Shown here piece by piece: positions 43,169 to 51,722 of a stretch of DNA of 64,000 bases. The notes beneath the pieces are model-generated. The model saw only the letters and a list, made by a program, of their open reading frames with translations. It made no database searches and had not been told where the DNA came from. Position 1 is the stretch's first letter; every line of letters starts with the position of its first letter. The stretch comes from QIAW01 sp035487295. GTDB taxonomy: Bacteria; Acidobacteriota; Terriglobia; Terriglobales; Acidobacteriaceae. The translations under genes and the position numbers were made by a program. Location of the stretch: positions 124,001-188,000 of the forward strand of contig DATHMH010000043.1 of NCBI GenBank assembly GCA_035487295.1, written 5' to 3'.

Positions 43169-43903
43169 TCACCGGGTTGCCGAGCTCGGCTGATTGGGTT
43201 GTTGTCCCTGGGGTTGCTGCTCCGCGGCGCCCCTGCCGATAGGCAGGTCGGCAAGCCCGCCCATGATGCCGCGCTCGTTGTCGTTGAACATGCTCTTGAA
43301 GCGGTCAGAGTTGAGCACGCGCTGGCGCTCCTGCGGGTCCATATTGCGCAGGTGGCGCAACGCTGTCTGCATCATCTTTTGCCGGTCGGGGGGAACATCT
43401 TTCAGCTTATCCTGTAATCCACGCGCCTGTTGCTTCTGCTCAGGGGTTAGTTTGTCCCACTCCTGCATCCGCTTAATGACGCGGTCTTTCTGCTCCGGCG
43501 GCAGGTTATTGAACTCCGCCAGTCTTTTCTGCAATTCCTGTTTCCGTTCCAGCGGCAGCTTTTGGAATGCAGGATCGTTGTTAAGCGCTCTCTGCTGCTC
43601 TGCCGGCGTCAAATTCTTGAGTTGGTTGAGCCCTTCTCCCAGACGAGGACGTTGCGGCTCGCCAGCATGCGAAACTTTATTGTCGCCGGCATTCGGATGC
43701 GGAGTTTCCACCGTTTGTGGATGCTCCGGTTTGCTGGCATCTATTTTTGGGGAATTCGGTCCAGGTGGATTGGGAATTCGCGGCGCATCGTTACGCGGCG
43801 CATTCTTCTTGTTGTGGGGCTTGCCAGCGGGCTGGGCACAGACAAACGCACCTGCCAGCATCAGGATTGCCAGCATTTGCGAAATGGCCCTGCTGCGAAT
43901 CAC
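43169..43903 (-). CDS. DUF3106 family exported protein
   Basis: A 244-residue protein. The signal peptide is residues 1-24 (LAILMLAGAFVCAQ). A Pro/Asn-rich stretch (to about 75) follows, then repeated helical units with the DUF3106 pattern: LTPAEQQRALNNDPAFQKLP, LEEF-like NNLPPEQKDRVIKRMQEWDKLTPEQKQQA, and DPQERQRVLNSDRFKSMF. The C-terminus is Gln-rich. It is the third gene of the sigma/anti-sigma operon, a position often taken by the periplasmic sensor or target. The start is GTG 43903, six bases after the anti-sigma stop. Confidence 0.85.
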   Translation of the reverse strand: MIRSRAISQMLAILMLAGAFVCAQPAGKPHNKKNAPRNDAPRIPNPPGPNSPKIDASKPEHPQTVETPHPNAGDNKVSHAGEPQRPRLGEGLNQLKNLTPAEQQRALNNDPAFQKLPLERKQELQKRLAEFNNLPPEQKDRVIKRMQEWDKLTPEQKQQARGLQDKLKDVPPDRQKMMQTALRHLRNMDPQERQRVLNSDRFKSMFNDNERGIMGGLADLPIGRGAAEQQPQGQQPNQPSSATR

Positions 43904-43909
43904 GATAAC

Positions 43910-44395
43910 TTATGGGTTCCAATCCTGTTGCTGTGTTTGCTGTTGCTGATCCTGCTGGGGCTCATCGTCATACAGCAAGTCAAAATTCTTATAAACTTCC
44001 CCGTTCTTGTCGAGGGCCTGCAGATCAGAAACCGCCGGGCTGGCATTGGCTTCCTGCTGCGGCGGCCAGTTTTGATACCAAATCACGCCCACGGCGATGG
44101 CAAAAGAGAGCGTCGCCGCCATCACCGGCTGCCAGCGCACATGCATCCAGGCAAAGAGACTGCGGCGTTGTGGCAGGGCTTTTTCTTCCCGCAGCCGAGC
44201 CTGCAAGCGCACATCAAAATATTGCGAGGGCTCGGGCGCGCTCCATTCACCGAGCAGGGCCATCGTCTGGCGCAACGATTTCAACTCCGCCGCGCAAGAG
44301 GCGCACTCCTCCACATGCCGTCTGGCAGACTCAGGCGCCGGCGCACCGGGCGTCACCAGATCGAACAGTTGCTCGCGCACATCTTTACAATTCAT
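43910..44395 (-). CDS. Membrane anti-sigma factor with zinc-finger domain
   Basis: A 161-residue single-pass inner-membrane protein. Residues about 1-45 form a ZAS-type anti-sigma domain: NCKDVREQLFDLV..., with HVEECASC giving the His-x3-Cys-x2-Cys core. The membrane helix is about residues 92-109 (VMAATLSFAIAVGVIWY). The periplasmic tail is short and very Gln-rich at the end. It should hold the sigma factor encoded eight bases upstream until a signal arrives. GGGGGAAG precedes ATG 44395. Confidence 0.88.
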   Translation of the reverse strand: MNCKDVREQLFDLVTPGAPAPESARRHVEECASCAAELKSLRQTMALLGEWSAPEPSQYFDVRLQARLREEKALPQRRSLFAWMHVRWQPVMAATLSFAIAVGVIWYQNWPPQQEANASPAVSDLQALDKNGEVYKNFDLLYDDEPQQDQQQQTQQQDWNP

Positions 44396-44403
44396 ACTTC
44401 CCC

Positions 44404-45189
44404 CTACAGCAGCCCCTTCAGTTTCTCGCGCAGCGTTTCGTAGGCGCGAAACAGCAGCGACTTGGTCGCCGACTCGCTCATCTTCAGCACCGCGGAAATC
44501 TCGCGATAATCCATCTCCTGGTATTTGTGCATGATCACGGCCATCCGCTGCCTTTCCGGCAGGGCCTCGACCTGCTTTCGAATCTGCGCCATGCGCTCGC
44601 GCCGGAGCAGCTCTTCTTCAATCGTACAATGGCTGTCGGCCACGTCAACCGAGCGGCCGCTTTCCTCATCGGGCTCATCCAGGCTGACGCTGACCTCGGT
44701 GCGTTCACTTTTCGTATCGCGCAAATGATTCAGCGCCAGGTTGGTCGCAATCCGGTACAACCAGGTGCTGAACTTTGCCTCGGCTGCATAACTCTCGCGC
44801 GAGCGGTACACCCGCAGAAAAACCTCTTGCGCCAATTCTTCGGCTACCGCCTGGTTCCGCGCCATGCGGTACATAAAGCCCACCATCGAGCGGCGGAACT
44901 TCTGTACCAGGTAATCGAAGGCGCTATCGTCACCCGCCTTCACCCGCAGCATAATTTCCGAGTCGGAAAGCTCGGCAGCCGCCGCCTGCGCCAGCGCCCC
45001 ATCAACGGGAGCCGCTCCATATGCCGGGACCCGCAATCCGGCAAAGCCCACCTGCTTCAGCGCAACGCTGCTCACACCCTCATTAACCCCGTCCGCACCG
45101 GAAAGTTGCGCCGAATCATGGGGTTCGGCTGAAGTTGAAGGCCCAGACTTACCTGCCACCGGAGGCCGCGAATCGGAACCAGAAGACAT
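44404..45189 (-). CDS. ECF-type RNA polymerase sigma factor
   Basis: A 261-residue protein of the sigma-70 family. Region 2 is about residues 90-155 (FDYLVQKFRRSMVGFMYRMARNQ, AEELAQEVFLRVYRSRESYAAEAKFSTWLYRIATNLALNHLRD) and region 4 about 205-260 (LPERQRMAVIMHKYQEMDYREISAVLKMSESATKSLLFRAYETL). It is 60-80 residues longer than typical because of a Ser/Ala/Gly-rich N-terminus (1-75), probably disordered. The start ATG 45189 could be overlong. Eight bases separate it from the anti-sigma gene and both precede a DUF3106 gene, a standard extracytoplasmic-response layout. Confidence 0.9.
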   Translation of the reverse strand: MSSGSDSRPPVAGKSGPSTSAEPHDSAQLSGADGVNEGVSSVALKQVGFAGLRVPAYGAAPVDGALAQAAAAELSDSEIMLRVKAGDDSAFDYLVQKFRRSMVGFMYRMARNQAVAEELAQEVFLRVYRSRESYAAEAKFSTWLYRIATNLALNHLRDTKSERTEVSVSLDEPDEESGRSVDVADSHCTIEEELLRRERMAQIRKQVEALPERQRMAVIMHKYQEMDYREISAVLKMSESATKSLLFRAYETLREKLKGLL

Positions 45190-45419
45190 AGGACCACTCG
45201 GAATTTTAGTACATATGACGAAAATACGGAATTTGGAAGATAAGTATCTTTACAAATGACATTTGCCGCCAAAACACCAGGGATGCAGACATGGCTGGGT
45301 GTCTTATTGCAATGTAAGGTCCTCCACTTACCTGCGCTTTTAAAACCGGCCCAGAACCATGTTTTTTGAAATAGTGTCACAACTTGACGCACCTGGAGAG
45401 ATGCAACGGCTGTCGCTGA
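45190..45419. other. Intergenic region upstream of the sigma operon
   Basis: The 230 bases hold no gene I can support. This is presumably where the sigma operon promoter lies; no GGAAC/GTC pair stands out. Confidence 0.4.
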
Positions 45420-45797
45420 GCATCTGCTGAGGAAGCAGCAGGCCACAATGTACTCACAGCTCGCTGCGGGAAAGAAGGCCTGGAAGTGTTTCACCGTTTT
45501 CCTCATGTTGATGGCAGTTGTATCCATGCCGAACTTAAGGACATTCGATTTGCACATGTTGCCGCCCGGGTCAAGGAGGCGCAGAAAAACCTGAGCGTGG
45601 TTGCTGTTAGCCTGAGCGAGGGAGCGGGGAAGCCAAGCGATGGAACCGGCCGCGTTATATCGTCCCACGACCCAGGGCCTGACTGGAGTTGGTGGAAGAA
45701 TTTGGTGTACGGTCGCACCTTAGGGCGGAACAGGAACTCAGATGAGCAACCAATATTCACAGCTTATCGTCGCGCAGGGAACTCAGGATTGGTGTAG
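45420..45797 (+). pseudogene. Possible response-regulator-like remnant, N-terminus missing
   Basis: A frame open from 45420 to TAG 45795-45797 with no start until GTG 45486. It reads GHNVLTARCGKEGLEVFHRF, then HVDGSCIHAELKDI, VKEAQKNLSVVAVSLSEGAG and GRVISSHDP. This order fits strands 2-5 of a receiver domain: the acceptor-Asp position reads H and the usual Lys is lost, as in pseudo-receivers. Strand 1 and its acidic pair are absent, so the gene looks truncated. The match is by pattern only. Confidence 0.35.
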
Positions 45798-45835
45798 GAT
45801 GTTTTGCCAGCAAGTTTATCGGCTTGAGGTTTACA

Positions 45836-46132
45836 TTGGCAAAGCCTGCTAAAAAATTACCATTGCCATATTTCCGGCCGGGCGAAGCGATTTCAATCAC
45901 CGGAATCTACCGCGTCTTCCATGCTCAACATCGCGTGAGCCATGAGGTCACCCTGCTCGCCGGAGAAGTTTTCCCGCGCTGCGCCAAATGCAACAGCGAT
46001 GTACGTTTTGAGCTGATAACCCAGGCATTGCATGCCAAAGCGGATTCCGACTTCCGCATCCGGCTCTTTGAAGTTCCTCATCCTCAAGAAGAAAGCCCTG
46101 CAGAAGAAAGCGAAGAGCAAAAGACGAAGTAG
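45836..46132 (+). CDS. Small CxxC protein, GIY-H-FPxCxxC family, member 2
   Basis: A 98-residue cytoplasmic protein with FRPGEAISITGIYRVFHAQH, RVSHEVTLLAGEVFPRCAKC and NSDVRFEL, the clearest match to member 4 (61162). The C-terminal 35 residues are acidic and Glu-rich (PHPQEESPAEESEEQKTK), unlike the other members. The start is taken as TTG 45836 because TTGAGG lies six bases upstream; TTG 45824 would sit inside that site. It is alone between a pseudogene and the giant cupredoxin protein. Function unknown. Confidence 0.75.
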   Translation: MAKPAKKLPLPYFRPGEAISITGIYRVFHAQHRVSHEVTLLAGEVFPRCAKCNSDVRFELITQALHAKADSDFRIRLFEVPHPQEESPAEESEEQKTK

Positions 46133-46195
46133 TAGTTCGCCAATACAGTCTTAATCCACTTGATCCCCTTGGAGCAGCCTGGAGCTGAAAGCTGA

Positions 46196-49100
46196 CTAGT
46201 GCGGCTTGGGCGTGCGCAACTGCACCAGCACAGGCGATGGCCCGCTGCCAAAGTTGAAATCGCCATTGTAGAGCGCGGTGAGCTGGTGGCTGCCAATGGT
46301 CCATTGGTTGGTTGTCATGGTGGCAACGGCCGTTGTCGCGTTCACTGGTGTCAGGTTCACGGTGCCTAGGGTATTGGCGCCATCCTTAAACGTCACCGTT
46401 CCCGTAGGCGGGCCTCCCGTGATCGAAACCGTTGCTGTAAGCGTGACTGTTTGTTTAAATGCAGCCGGATTCGGATGCGAAGTCAGAGTTACCGTAGGTA
46501 CCGGCAGCGAGTTCACAACCTGGGTCAGAACTGCCGATGTGCTGGCTTGAAAATTGGTGTCAGCGCTGTAAGTCGCCGTAATGTCGTGACTGCCTACCGC
46601 CAGGGACGAAACTAAGACCGTGGCCACGCCGCTGCCGTTGAGCGTTCCCGAACCAATGATCGTTCTTGTAGTTGTATCGAATAAGGTAACGCTTCCTGTT
46701 GGAACGCCACTGGACTGTGGGCTGACCGTCGCCGTGAAGGTAACCGAGTGTCCCAACAGTGACGGATTCGGCGATGAAGCCAGGGCGGTTGTCGTGGTCG
46801 CCTGGTTCACCACCTGCGAGATTGAGGATGATGGGCTGCCCGTGAGATTGGCATCGCCGTTATAGACAGCGGAGATGGAATGGCTGCCCAGCGTCAGCGT
46901 TGTGGTGAGGAATGTGGCCACCCCGCCTCCGTTCAGCGTACCACTTCCCAGCGTGGTCACTCCATCGATGAAGGTAACTGTGCCGGTCGGAGTTCCGCTT
47001 CCGAAGACTTCAGCCACCGTTGCCGTAAAGGTCACCGAGCTTCCGTAAGCAGACGGCGTTCCCGAAGTGCCGACAACCGTGGTCGTCGTTCCCTGGCTCA
47101 CGTTTTGCGAAATAGCGCTGGAGGTGCTACCGCTGAAACTCGCGTCGCCATTGTAGGTGGCCGTGATGTTGTGGGAGCCCGCGCCCAGCAACGCCGTAGA
47201 AAAAGGCGCATGTCCGCTGCCGTTTACCACTCCCGAGCCCAGCGAAGTAGCGCCATCAAAGAAGGTAACGGTGCCTGTAGGCGTTCCCACGCCGGTGGTC
47301 ACCGCCACCGTCGCTGTGAACGTCACTGAATTTCCAAAAACCGAAGGCGTGCCCGACGTGACGACACTGGTAGTGGTTGTCCCCTTGTTCACATTCTGAT
47401 TAATCGGCCCCGACGTGCTGCCGCTAAAGTCAGTGTCGCTGTTGTATGTGGCCTTGATGGTATGGCTGCCCACGGCCAGCGACGCGGTTGAGAATGTGGC
47501 TTGGCCGCTGCTCACCAGGCCCGAGCCCAGCAGATTGGCGCCGTCGAAGAAAGAAACTGTACCGGTAGGGGTTCCAATGCCGGTTGCCACCGCGACCGTA
47601 GCGGTAAAGGTCACGGAGTTTCCGAAGATGGAAGGCGTGCCCGAGGTGCCCACGCCAGTCGTGGTTGTCCCCTGGTTCACGGTTTGCGTCAACGCCGGCG
47701 ACGTGCTGCCGTTGAAATCAGCGTCGCCGCCATAAACCACCGTGATGCTGTGAGCGCCCACCGCCAGCGACGCAGTAGAGAACGTGGCCGCGCCGCCGCT
47801 CAATGTGCCGGAGCCCAACACTGAAATCCCATCCATGAAAGTCACCGTGCCTGTGGGTGTTCCCGCGCCCGGTGCACTTGCAGCCACCGTGGCGGTGAAC
47901 GTCACTGAGACGCCGAAGACGGAGGGGCTGGCTGAGCTTACTACCACCGAAGCCGTATTCGCTGTGTTCACCACCTGATTCAACGTGGCCGAGGAGCAGG
48001 CGGCGAACGTAGTGTTGCCGGGATAGCTCACCGTGATGGGGTGCGTGCCTATCGTAAATATAGAGTCGGTCACGAGGGATTGTCCGGAGCCGTTCAGGTT
48101 GATGGTGGCCAGGTTCGAGGCTCCATCGAGGTACGTCACCTGCGGCGGGCTGAAAGGAGTGCCGCTGCCCGAAGCGACCGTCGCTGTTAAGCCCACCGGC
48201 TGGCCAAAGACGGAAGGATTCGCATTGGAATTAACCGTACAATTGGTTCCTGCCGGGCAATCGGTCTGGATGTTCAGATTCCAGCTGGCAATGGTTCCAA
48301 TATCCCCACCAGCATCATCCATCACATATAAACTCCAGGTTCCGTTAGGATCAATGCCATTAAAAGTGGAGGCAAAAGTTGCTGTTCCCAGGGGCTGCGG
48401 CTGCGGATACGGTGGCGACGGAGGTGGATTCATTCCCGATAGAGGAAAGTTATCCGTAGGGGCAACGGCAGTAGGCTTATATATACCAGCCACAAAATTA
48501 GCTGAGGGCACTACGGTTGCGCCGATATCGTCAAGCGTAAAGGTTACGTTGCTTTCTCCGGGATTTGGGCCGCCAGTATCTGCCATGATTACCATCTTGC
48601 GTTGGCCGCCTGGGCTGACCAGCAGCATCCCGACATCGTGCGGGAATGTGTGACTGAAGCCATTCAGCGTTACAGATACATTGGTAACATTGCCGGGCAG
48701 ACCTGACGCTGTGACTTGCGAAGGATACGGTGTGGCAGCCGAGACATCATTAATCGTAATAGCTCCGCCGGGAAATGACTGCTGCGGCGTGATGGTGAGG
48801 CTCCAACCGGCCAGCGAGCCACTGTCGGCCGCAAAGAACAGCGAGTTTTGATACAGCAGATACAGGTTCCAGGTTCCATTGGCATCAGTCCCATTAAATA
48901 CGGTGCCAAATGTTGCAGTCCCATCGCTTGCAGCCAGTTGGGCTGCCGTGTAGGGACCGGCAGGGGCCGGAGCCTGGAAAGCCACCGGGAAGAAGCCCTG
49001 CAAATAGCTTGCAGGCCTGTAGGTTCCCGAAGTGAGAGGAAGGGCGTATTGCGGCAGTGGCGAAACCGCCGCATCGTCCATCGTCACAGTCACCCCACTG

Positions 49101-50725
49101 ATCCCGCCGCTGCCGCCGCCGGTATTGCACTGGCCAACCAGGGACATCGGAACAATAAACTGGCCGTGCGGACCTTGCAGCAAGATCGCCACGGCTGCAG
49201 GACAGGCAGTGACTGACAGTCCATTCAGGGTCAGCGTCAGCTTGCCGATGGTTCCGGTCATGCCCGAGACTGTGAGCGGCGAAGGGTAAGCAGCCGTGGT
49301 GGCTATTCCCAAGTGTCCCGTCGTACTAAAGTTAATCGCCGTGTTGTTCGAAAAACTCTTTGGAGCGGCAGGGCAGGGCGGTTTTACGGTGACGTTGGCG
49401 CTGCCGTGGATGGAATTGCTAACGGTGTCGGTCGCGGTCACGCTCTGCGTGCCCACTGTATTCAGGGTCACGCCGAATATGCCTAATCCATTGGAGAGGG
49501 TCGAATTGGCCGGTAGTGCGGCGCCTCCATCCGAGCTGGAAAATTGGACTGTGCCGGCATAACTTGGAGTCTTGTTGTTAAACTGGTCGCGCGCCGTCAC
49601 CGTAATGCTGAACTGCAAGCCCACGCTCGCGCTCGGTGGGGCGCTCACACCGAGGTTAGTGGTCGGGCCCGGATTCACAACCGTCGAGCCAAAGCCGGTA
49701 ATAGCGCCGTTCAAGGTATCGGTGGCAGTAATGGACTGATTGATGGTCGTCCGCAAGATAACACCGCTAAAAGTGCGCACCCCGCTTACAAGTGTGTTGT
49801 TGGCCGGCAGAGTAGCGTTTAAATCCGAGCTGGTAAAGTGCACCGTGCCGCCGTAACCCGGGGTGGTGTTGTTATAAGGATCTTTCGCTGTAACGGTAAT
49901 GCTGAAGGCTGTGCCCGCGTTGACTGGCGACGGTACGCTCACCAAAAAAGTTGATGTCGCCGCCGGGCTTACGTTAATAAAAAATGGACCGCTGGAACTG
50001 ACTCCACCGCCATTCGCAGTAAGGCTCTGGGAGCCCGCTGTCTTCAAGGTTATGCTGAAGACGCGCTGACCGCTAAAAAGCGTGCCGCTGGGCAGGACCG
50101 CCTGGCCATCGCTGCTGCTGAAAGAAACCGTGCCCCCGTAGCCGGTGGCAACATTCCCAAACTGGTCGTACGCTGTCACCGTTACGTTGAACGGCGTTCC
50201 CGCCGTCGCGCTCCCTGGCACACCGGTCATCACCAGGTGGGTTGCTGCCGCCGGATTGACAGTGATTGTCCCTGTCATATTGTTGCTGATGCAGTGTGGA
50301 CTGCAGAAATAACTGTAGGTGCCCACGGCGGTGAACTGATGCGTGAAGGTGCCGCTGTTGATATGTAGAGGTGAGCTGTACGATCCGTCTGAGTTGCAGC
50401 TTGCGCCCGAGATTACATCGTGGCCGGCCCCGTTAGCCGCTGACCATGTCCAGGTCACGGTTTGTCCCGCAGTAATGCTGAGCGAATTCGGTGAGAAGCT
50501 GAAATCAACTACCGTCACACTCTGCCCCACTGCCATCACCGGTAGCAGGCACAACACTACACACAGCGCGATTGTGGCCTTTACATACCCTGGAATCAAA
50601 GAGTGTCCTGCAGATTGCTGCTTCGCCGCGTGCCACGTCGCCGGCAAGTCCAAAAAGGGACAGATGCCATTACGGGCCAGTCCATATCTCTGCAGCAACC
50701 GCAATGATCCTGCAACGGCAGTCAT
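46196..50725 (-). CDS. Giant exported protein: cupredoxin, Ig-like, P-domain-like and Big_3-like repeats
   Basis: A 1509-residue exported protein. The export helix is about residues 49-66, after a long N-terminal part. Residues about 69-157 form a plastocyanin-like domain (VDFSFSPNSLSITAGQTVTWTW) with possible type-1 copper ligands: His in GAGHDV, Cys and His in YFCSPHC, and Met in NNMTG. Three Ig-like filamin-type modules follow (to about 445). Two P-domain-like modules lie at about 455-650 and 655-825 (DANGTWNLYLLYQNSL; DPNGTWSLYVMDDAGGDIG). Residues 830-1500 are about seven Ig repeats of the type SVTFTATVxxxxGTPTGTVTFxDG. Start ATG 50725 has AGAGG upstream. No protease domain is present. 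Confidence 0.88.
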   Translation of the reverse strand: MTAVAGSLRLLQRYGLARNGICPFLDLPATWHAAKQQSAGHSLIPGYVKATIALCVVLCLLPVMAVGQSVTVVDFSFSPNSLSITAGQTVTWTWSAANGAGHDVISGASCNSDGSYSSPLHINSGTFTHQFTAVGTYSYFCSPHCISNNMTGTITVNPAAATHLVMTGVPGSATAGTPFNVTVTAYDQFGNVATGYGGTVSFSSSDGQAVLPSGTLFSGQRVFSITLKTAGSQSLTANGGGVSSSGPFFINVSPAATSTFLVSVPSPVNAGTAFSITVTAKDPYNNTTPGYGGTVHFTSSDLNATLPANNTLVSGVRTFSGVILRTTINQSITATDTLNGAITGFGSTVVNPGPTTNLGVSAPPSASVGLQFSITVTARDQFNNKTPSYAGTVQFSSSDGGAALPANSTLSNGLGIFGVTLNTVGTQSVTATDTVSNSIHGSANVTVKPPCPAAPKSFSNNTAINFSTTGHLGIATTAAYPSPLTVSGMTGTIGKLTLTLNGLSVTACPAAVAILLQGPHGQFIVPMSLVGQCNTGGGSGGISGVTVTMDDAAVSPLPQYALPLTSGTYRPASYLQGFFPVAFQAPAPAGPYTAAQLAASDGTATFGTVFNGTDANGTWNLYLLYQNSLFFAADSGSLAGWSLTITPQQSFPGGAITINDVSAATPYPSQVTASGLPGNVTNVSVTLNGFSHTFPHDVGMLLVSPGGQRKMVIMADTGGPNPGESNVTFTLDDIGATVVPSANFVAGIYKPTAVAPTDNFPLSGMNPPPSPPYPQPQPLGTATFASTFNGIDPNGTWSLYVMDDAGGDIGTIASWNLNIQTDCPAGTNCTVNSNANPSVFGQPVGLTATVASGSGTPFSPPQVTYLDGASNLATINLNGSGQSLVTDSIFTIGTHPITVSYPGNTTFAACSSATLNQVVNTANTASVVVSSASPSVFGVSVTFTATVAASAPGAGTPTGTVTFMDGISVLGSGTLSGGAATFSTASLAVGAHSITVVYGGDADFNGSTSPALTQTVNQGTTTTGVGTSGTPSIFGNSVTFTATVAVATGIGTPTGTVSFFDGANLLGSGLVSSGQATFSTASLAVGSHTIKATYNSDTDFSGSTSGPINQNVNKGTTTTSVVTSGTPSVFGNSVTFTATVAVTTGVGTPTGTVTFFDGATSLGSGVVNGSGHAPFSTALLGAGSHNITATYNGDASFSGSTSSAISQNVSQGTTTTVVGTSGTPSAYGSSVTFTATVAEVFGSGTPTGTVTFIDGVTTLGSGTLNGGGVATFLTTTLTLGSHSISAVYNGDANLTGSPSSSISQVVNQATTTTALASSPNPSLLGHSVTFTATVSPQSSGVPTGSVTLFDTTTRTIIGSGTLNGSGVATVLVSSLAVGSHDITATYSADTNFQASTSAVLTQVVNSLPVPTVTLTSHPNPAAFKQTVTLTATVSITGGPPTGTVTFKDGANTLGTVNLTPVNATTAVATMTTNQWTIGSHQLTALYNGDFNFGSGPSPVLVQLRTPKPH

Positions 50726-51156
50726 AAGCCTCTATCTTCTTTTCTTGAGTAAGCCCTGTGGTGAACAATGTCTGGGGAGGGCATCAGTGTATCCCCTTAC
50801 CTGCCGGCATACAAGAAAAAATGCCTTAACAAAAATGGGAAAACCATGGCCCGTGCGGTCTTCAATGAATCGGGTTGTGTAAGGTTTAGTTAATACAATA
50901 ATGTTAACGAAAGTCCAAGGCAGCAACTGGGCGGGCCGCCACTGCCGGCGAATTTTTCTCGCTCCCCGATTGCAGTTGAATGGAATCACACTCCATACAT
51001 CGTGGCCGGGCAGACAATTTCGTTACAGAGAAAGTTCCCCCGGCGCAGCAAATCCGCGCGATCCGCGTTATCCGCGGTAAGGTTTAGCTGGAAGCCTGAA
51101 ACTCGAAACTTTTGTTAGAATCAAAAAGTTATCTTCATCGTACCGCATCTGTCTGT
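50726..51156. other. Intergenic region between giant gene and tRNA-Val
   Basis: No gene is seen. The part near 50820-50910 is AT-rich and probably holds the promoter of the giant minus-strand gene. At 51051-51076 lies AATCCGCGCGATCCGCG followed by TTATCCGCGG, the same short-period repeat as at 38667-38696. Confidence 0.5.
51051..51076. repeat. Short-period repeat, ATCCGCG type
   Basis: Three ATCCGCG units with a period of 9-10 bases. It is a second copy of the block at 38667-38696. Confidence 0.6.
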
Positions 51157-51231
51157 GGGCGCTTAACTCAGCGGTAGAGTGCCATCTTCACACGGTGGAA
51201 GTCATAGGTTCGAATCCTATAGCGCCCACCA
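51157..51231 (+). tRNA. tRNA-Val (anticodon CAC)
   Basis: A 75-base cloverleaf: acceptor GGGCGCT/AGCGCCC, D arm ACTCAGCGGTAGAGT, anticodon stem CCATC/GGTGG with loop TTCACAC (anticodon CAC), T arm ATAGGTTCGAATCCTAT, discriminator A and encoded CCA. Its 3' end touches a decayed integrase gene, so it is a probable integration site. Confidence 0.95.
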
Positions 51232-51237
51232 TCGAAC

Positions 51238-51655
51238 CTACTGAATTTGCGGTGTGAGCATCCGTGGCTCTTTCGTCTTGGGGAGCAACTCGTCACCATT
51301 GGTCACCATTTGAGAAAGTTTTTCCACGGACTCCCGCTGATGCGCGAGGATCGGCAGGGTGTAAATTTCGAGGGTTGTGGACATCTGCGCGTCCTGGCTG
51401 CGCTTGCGCGTCCTTCAGAAAACCGACCGCGCGCTGTAGCAGCGTCGCGTGGGTCCGGCGAAGGGTATGCCAGCTCAGCCAGGGTGCGCAGATCTTCCGC
51501 CCGGCAGGCTTGAGATGCCTTAGCAGGAGATTGGTGTCGTTTTGAACAGATTCAGTCGAGTCTTCCAACACACTGAATCGCGTCCCGGCCCGCACGAAGC
51601 CATGCAGATCGGGTTGCAAGAAAGCCCGAGTTGCACGTTCTACACATGGCTGCAA
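51238..51655 (-). pseudogene. Decayed tyrosine recombinase (integrase)
   Basis: Only the C-terminal catalytic part remains. One frame reads NDTNLLLRHLKPAGRKICAP and SWHTLRRTHATLLQ, the HxxR box of tyrosine recombinases. After about 51398 the natural sequence jumps frame: TTLEIYTLPILAHQRESVEK and LSQMVTNGDELLPKTKE, ending at TAG 51240-51238. This contains the Tyr of IYTLP as probable nucleophile. The 5' part is missing and its start region is unrelated. The stop lies six bases from the tRNA-Val 3' end, the usual position for an element that integrates into a tRNA gene. Confidence 0.8.
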
Positions 51656-51722
51656 TTTGTGTCCTTAGATGAAGTCGTCACAAATTGCTTTCTTGCCTAA
51701 TACCATACTTCCGAGGCGATCC

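Noticed and set aside
43912..45132. A 406-codon plus-strand frame
   Set aside because: It is antisense to the anti-sigma and sigma genes, both secure.
50732..50989. An 85-codon minus-strand frame upstream of the giant cupredoxin gene
   Set aside because: It covers the likely promoter region and has no ribosome binding site or family match.
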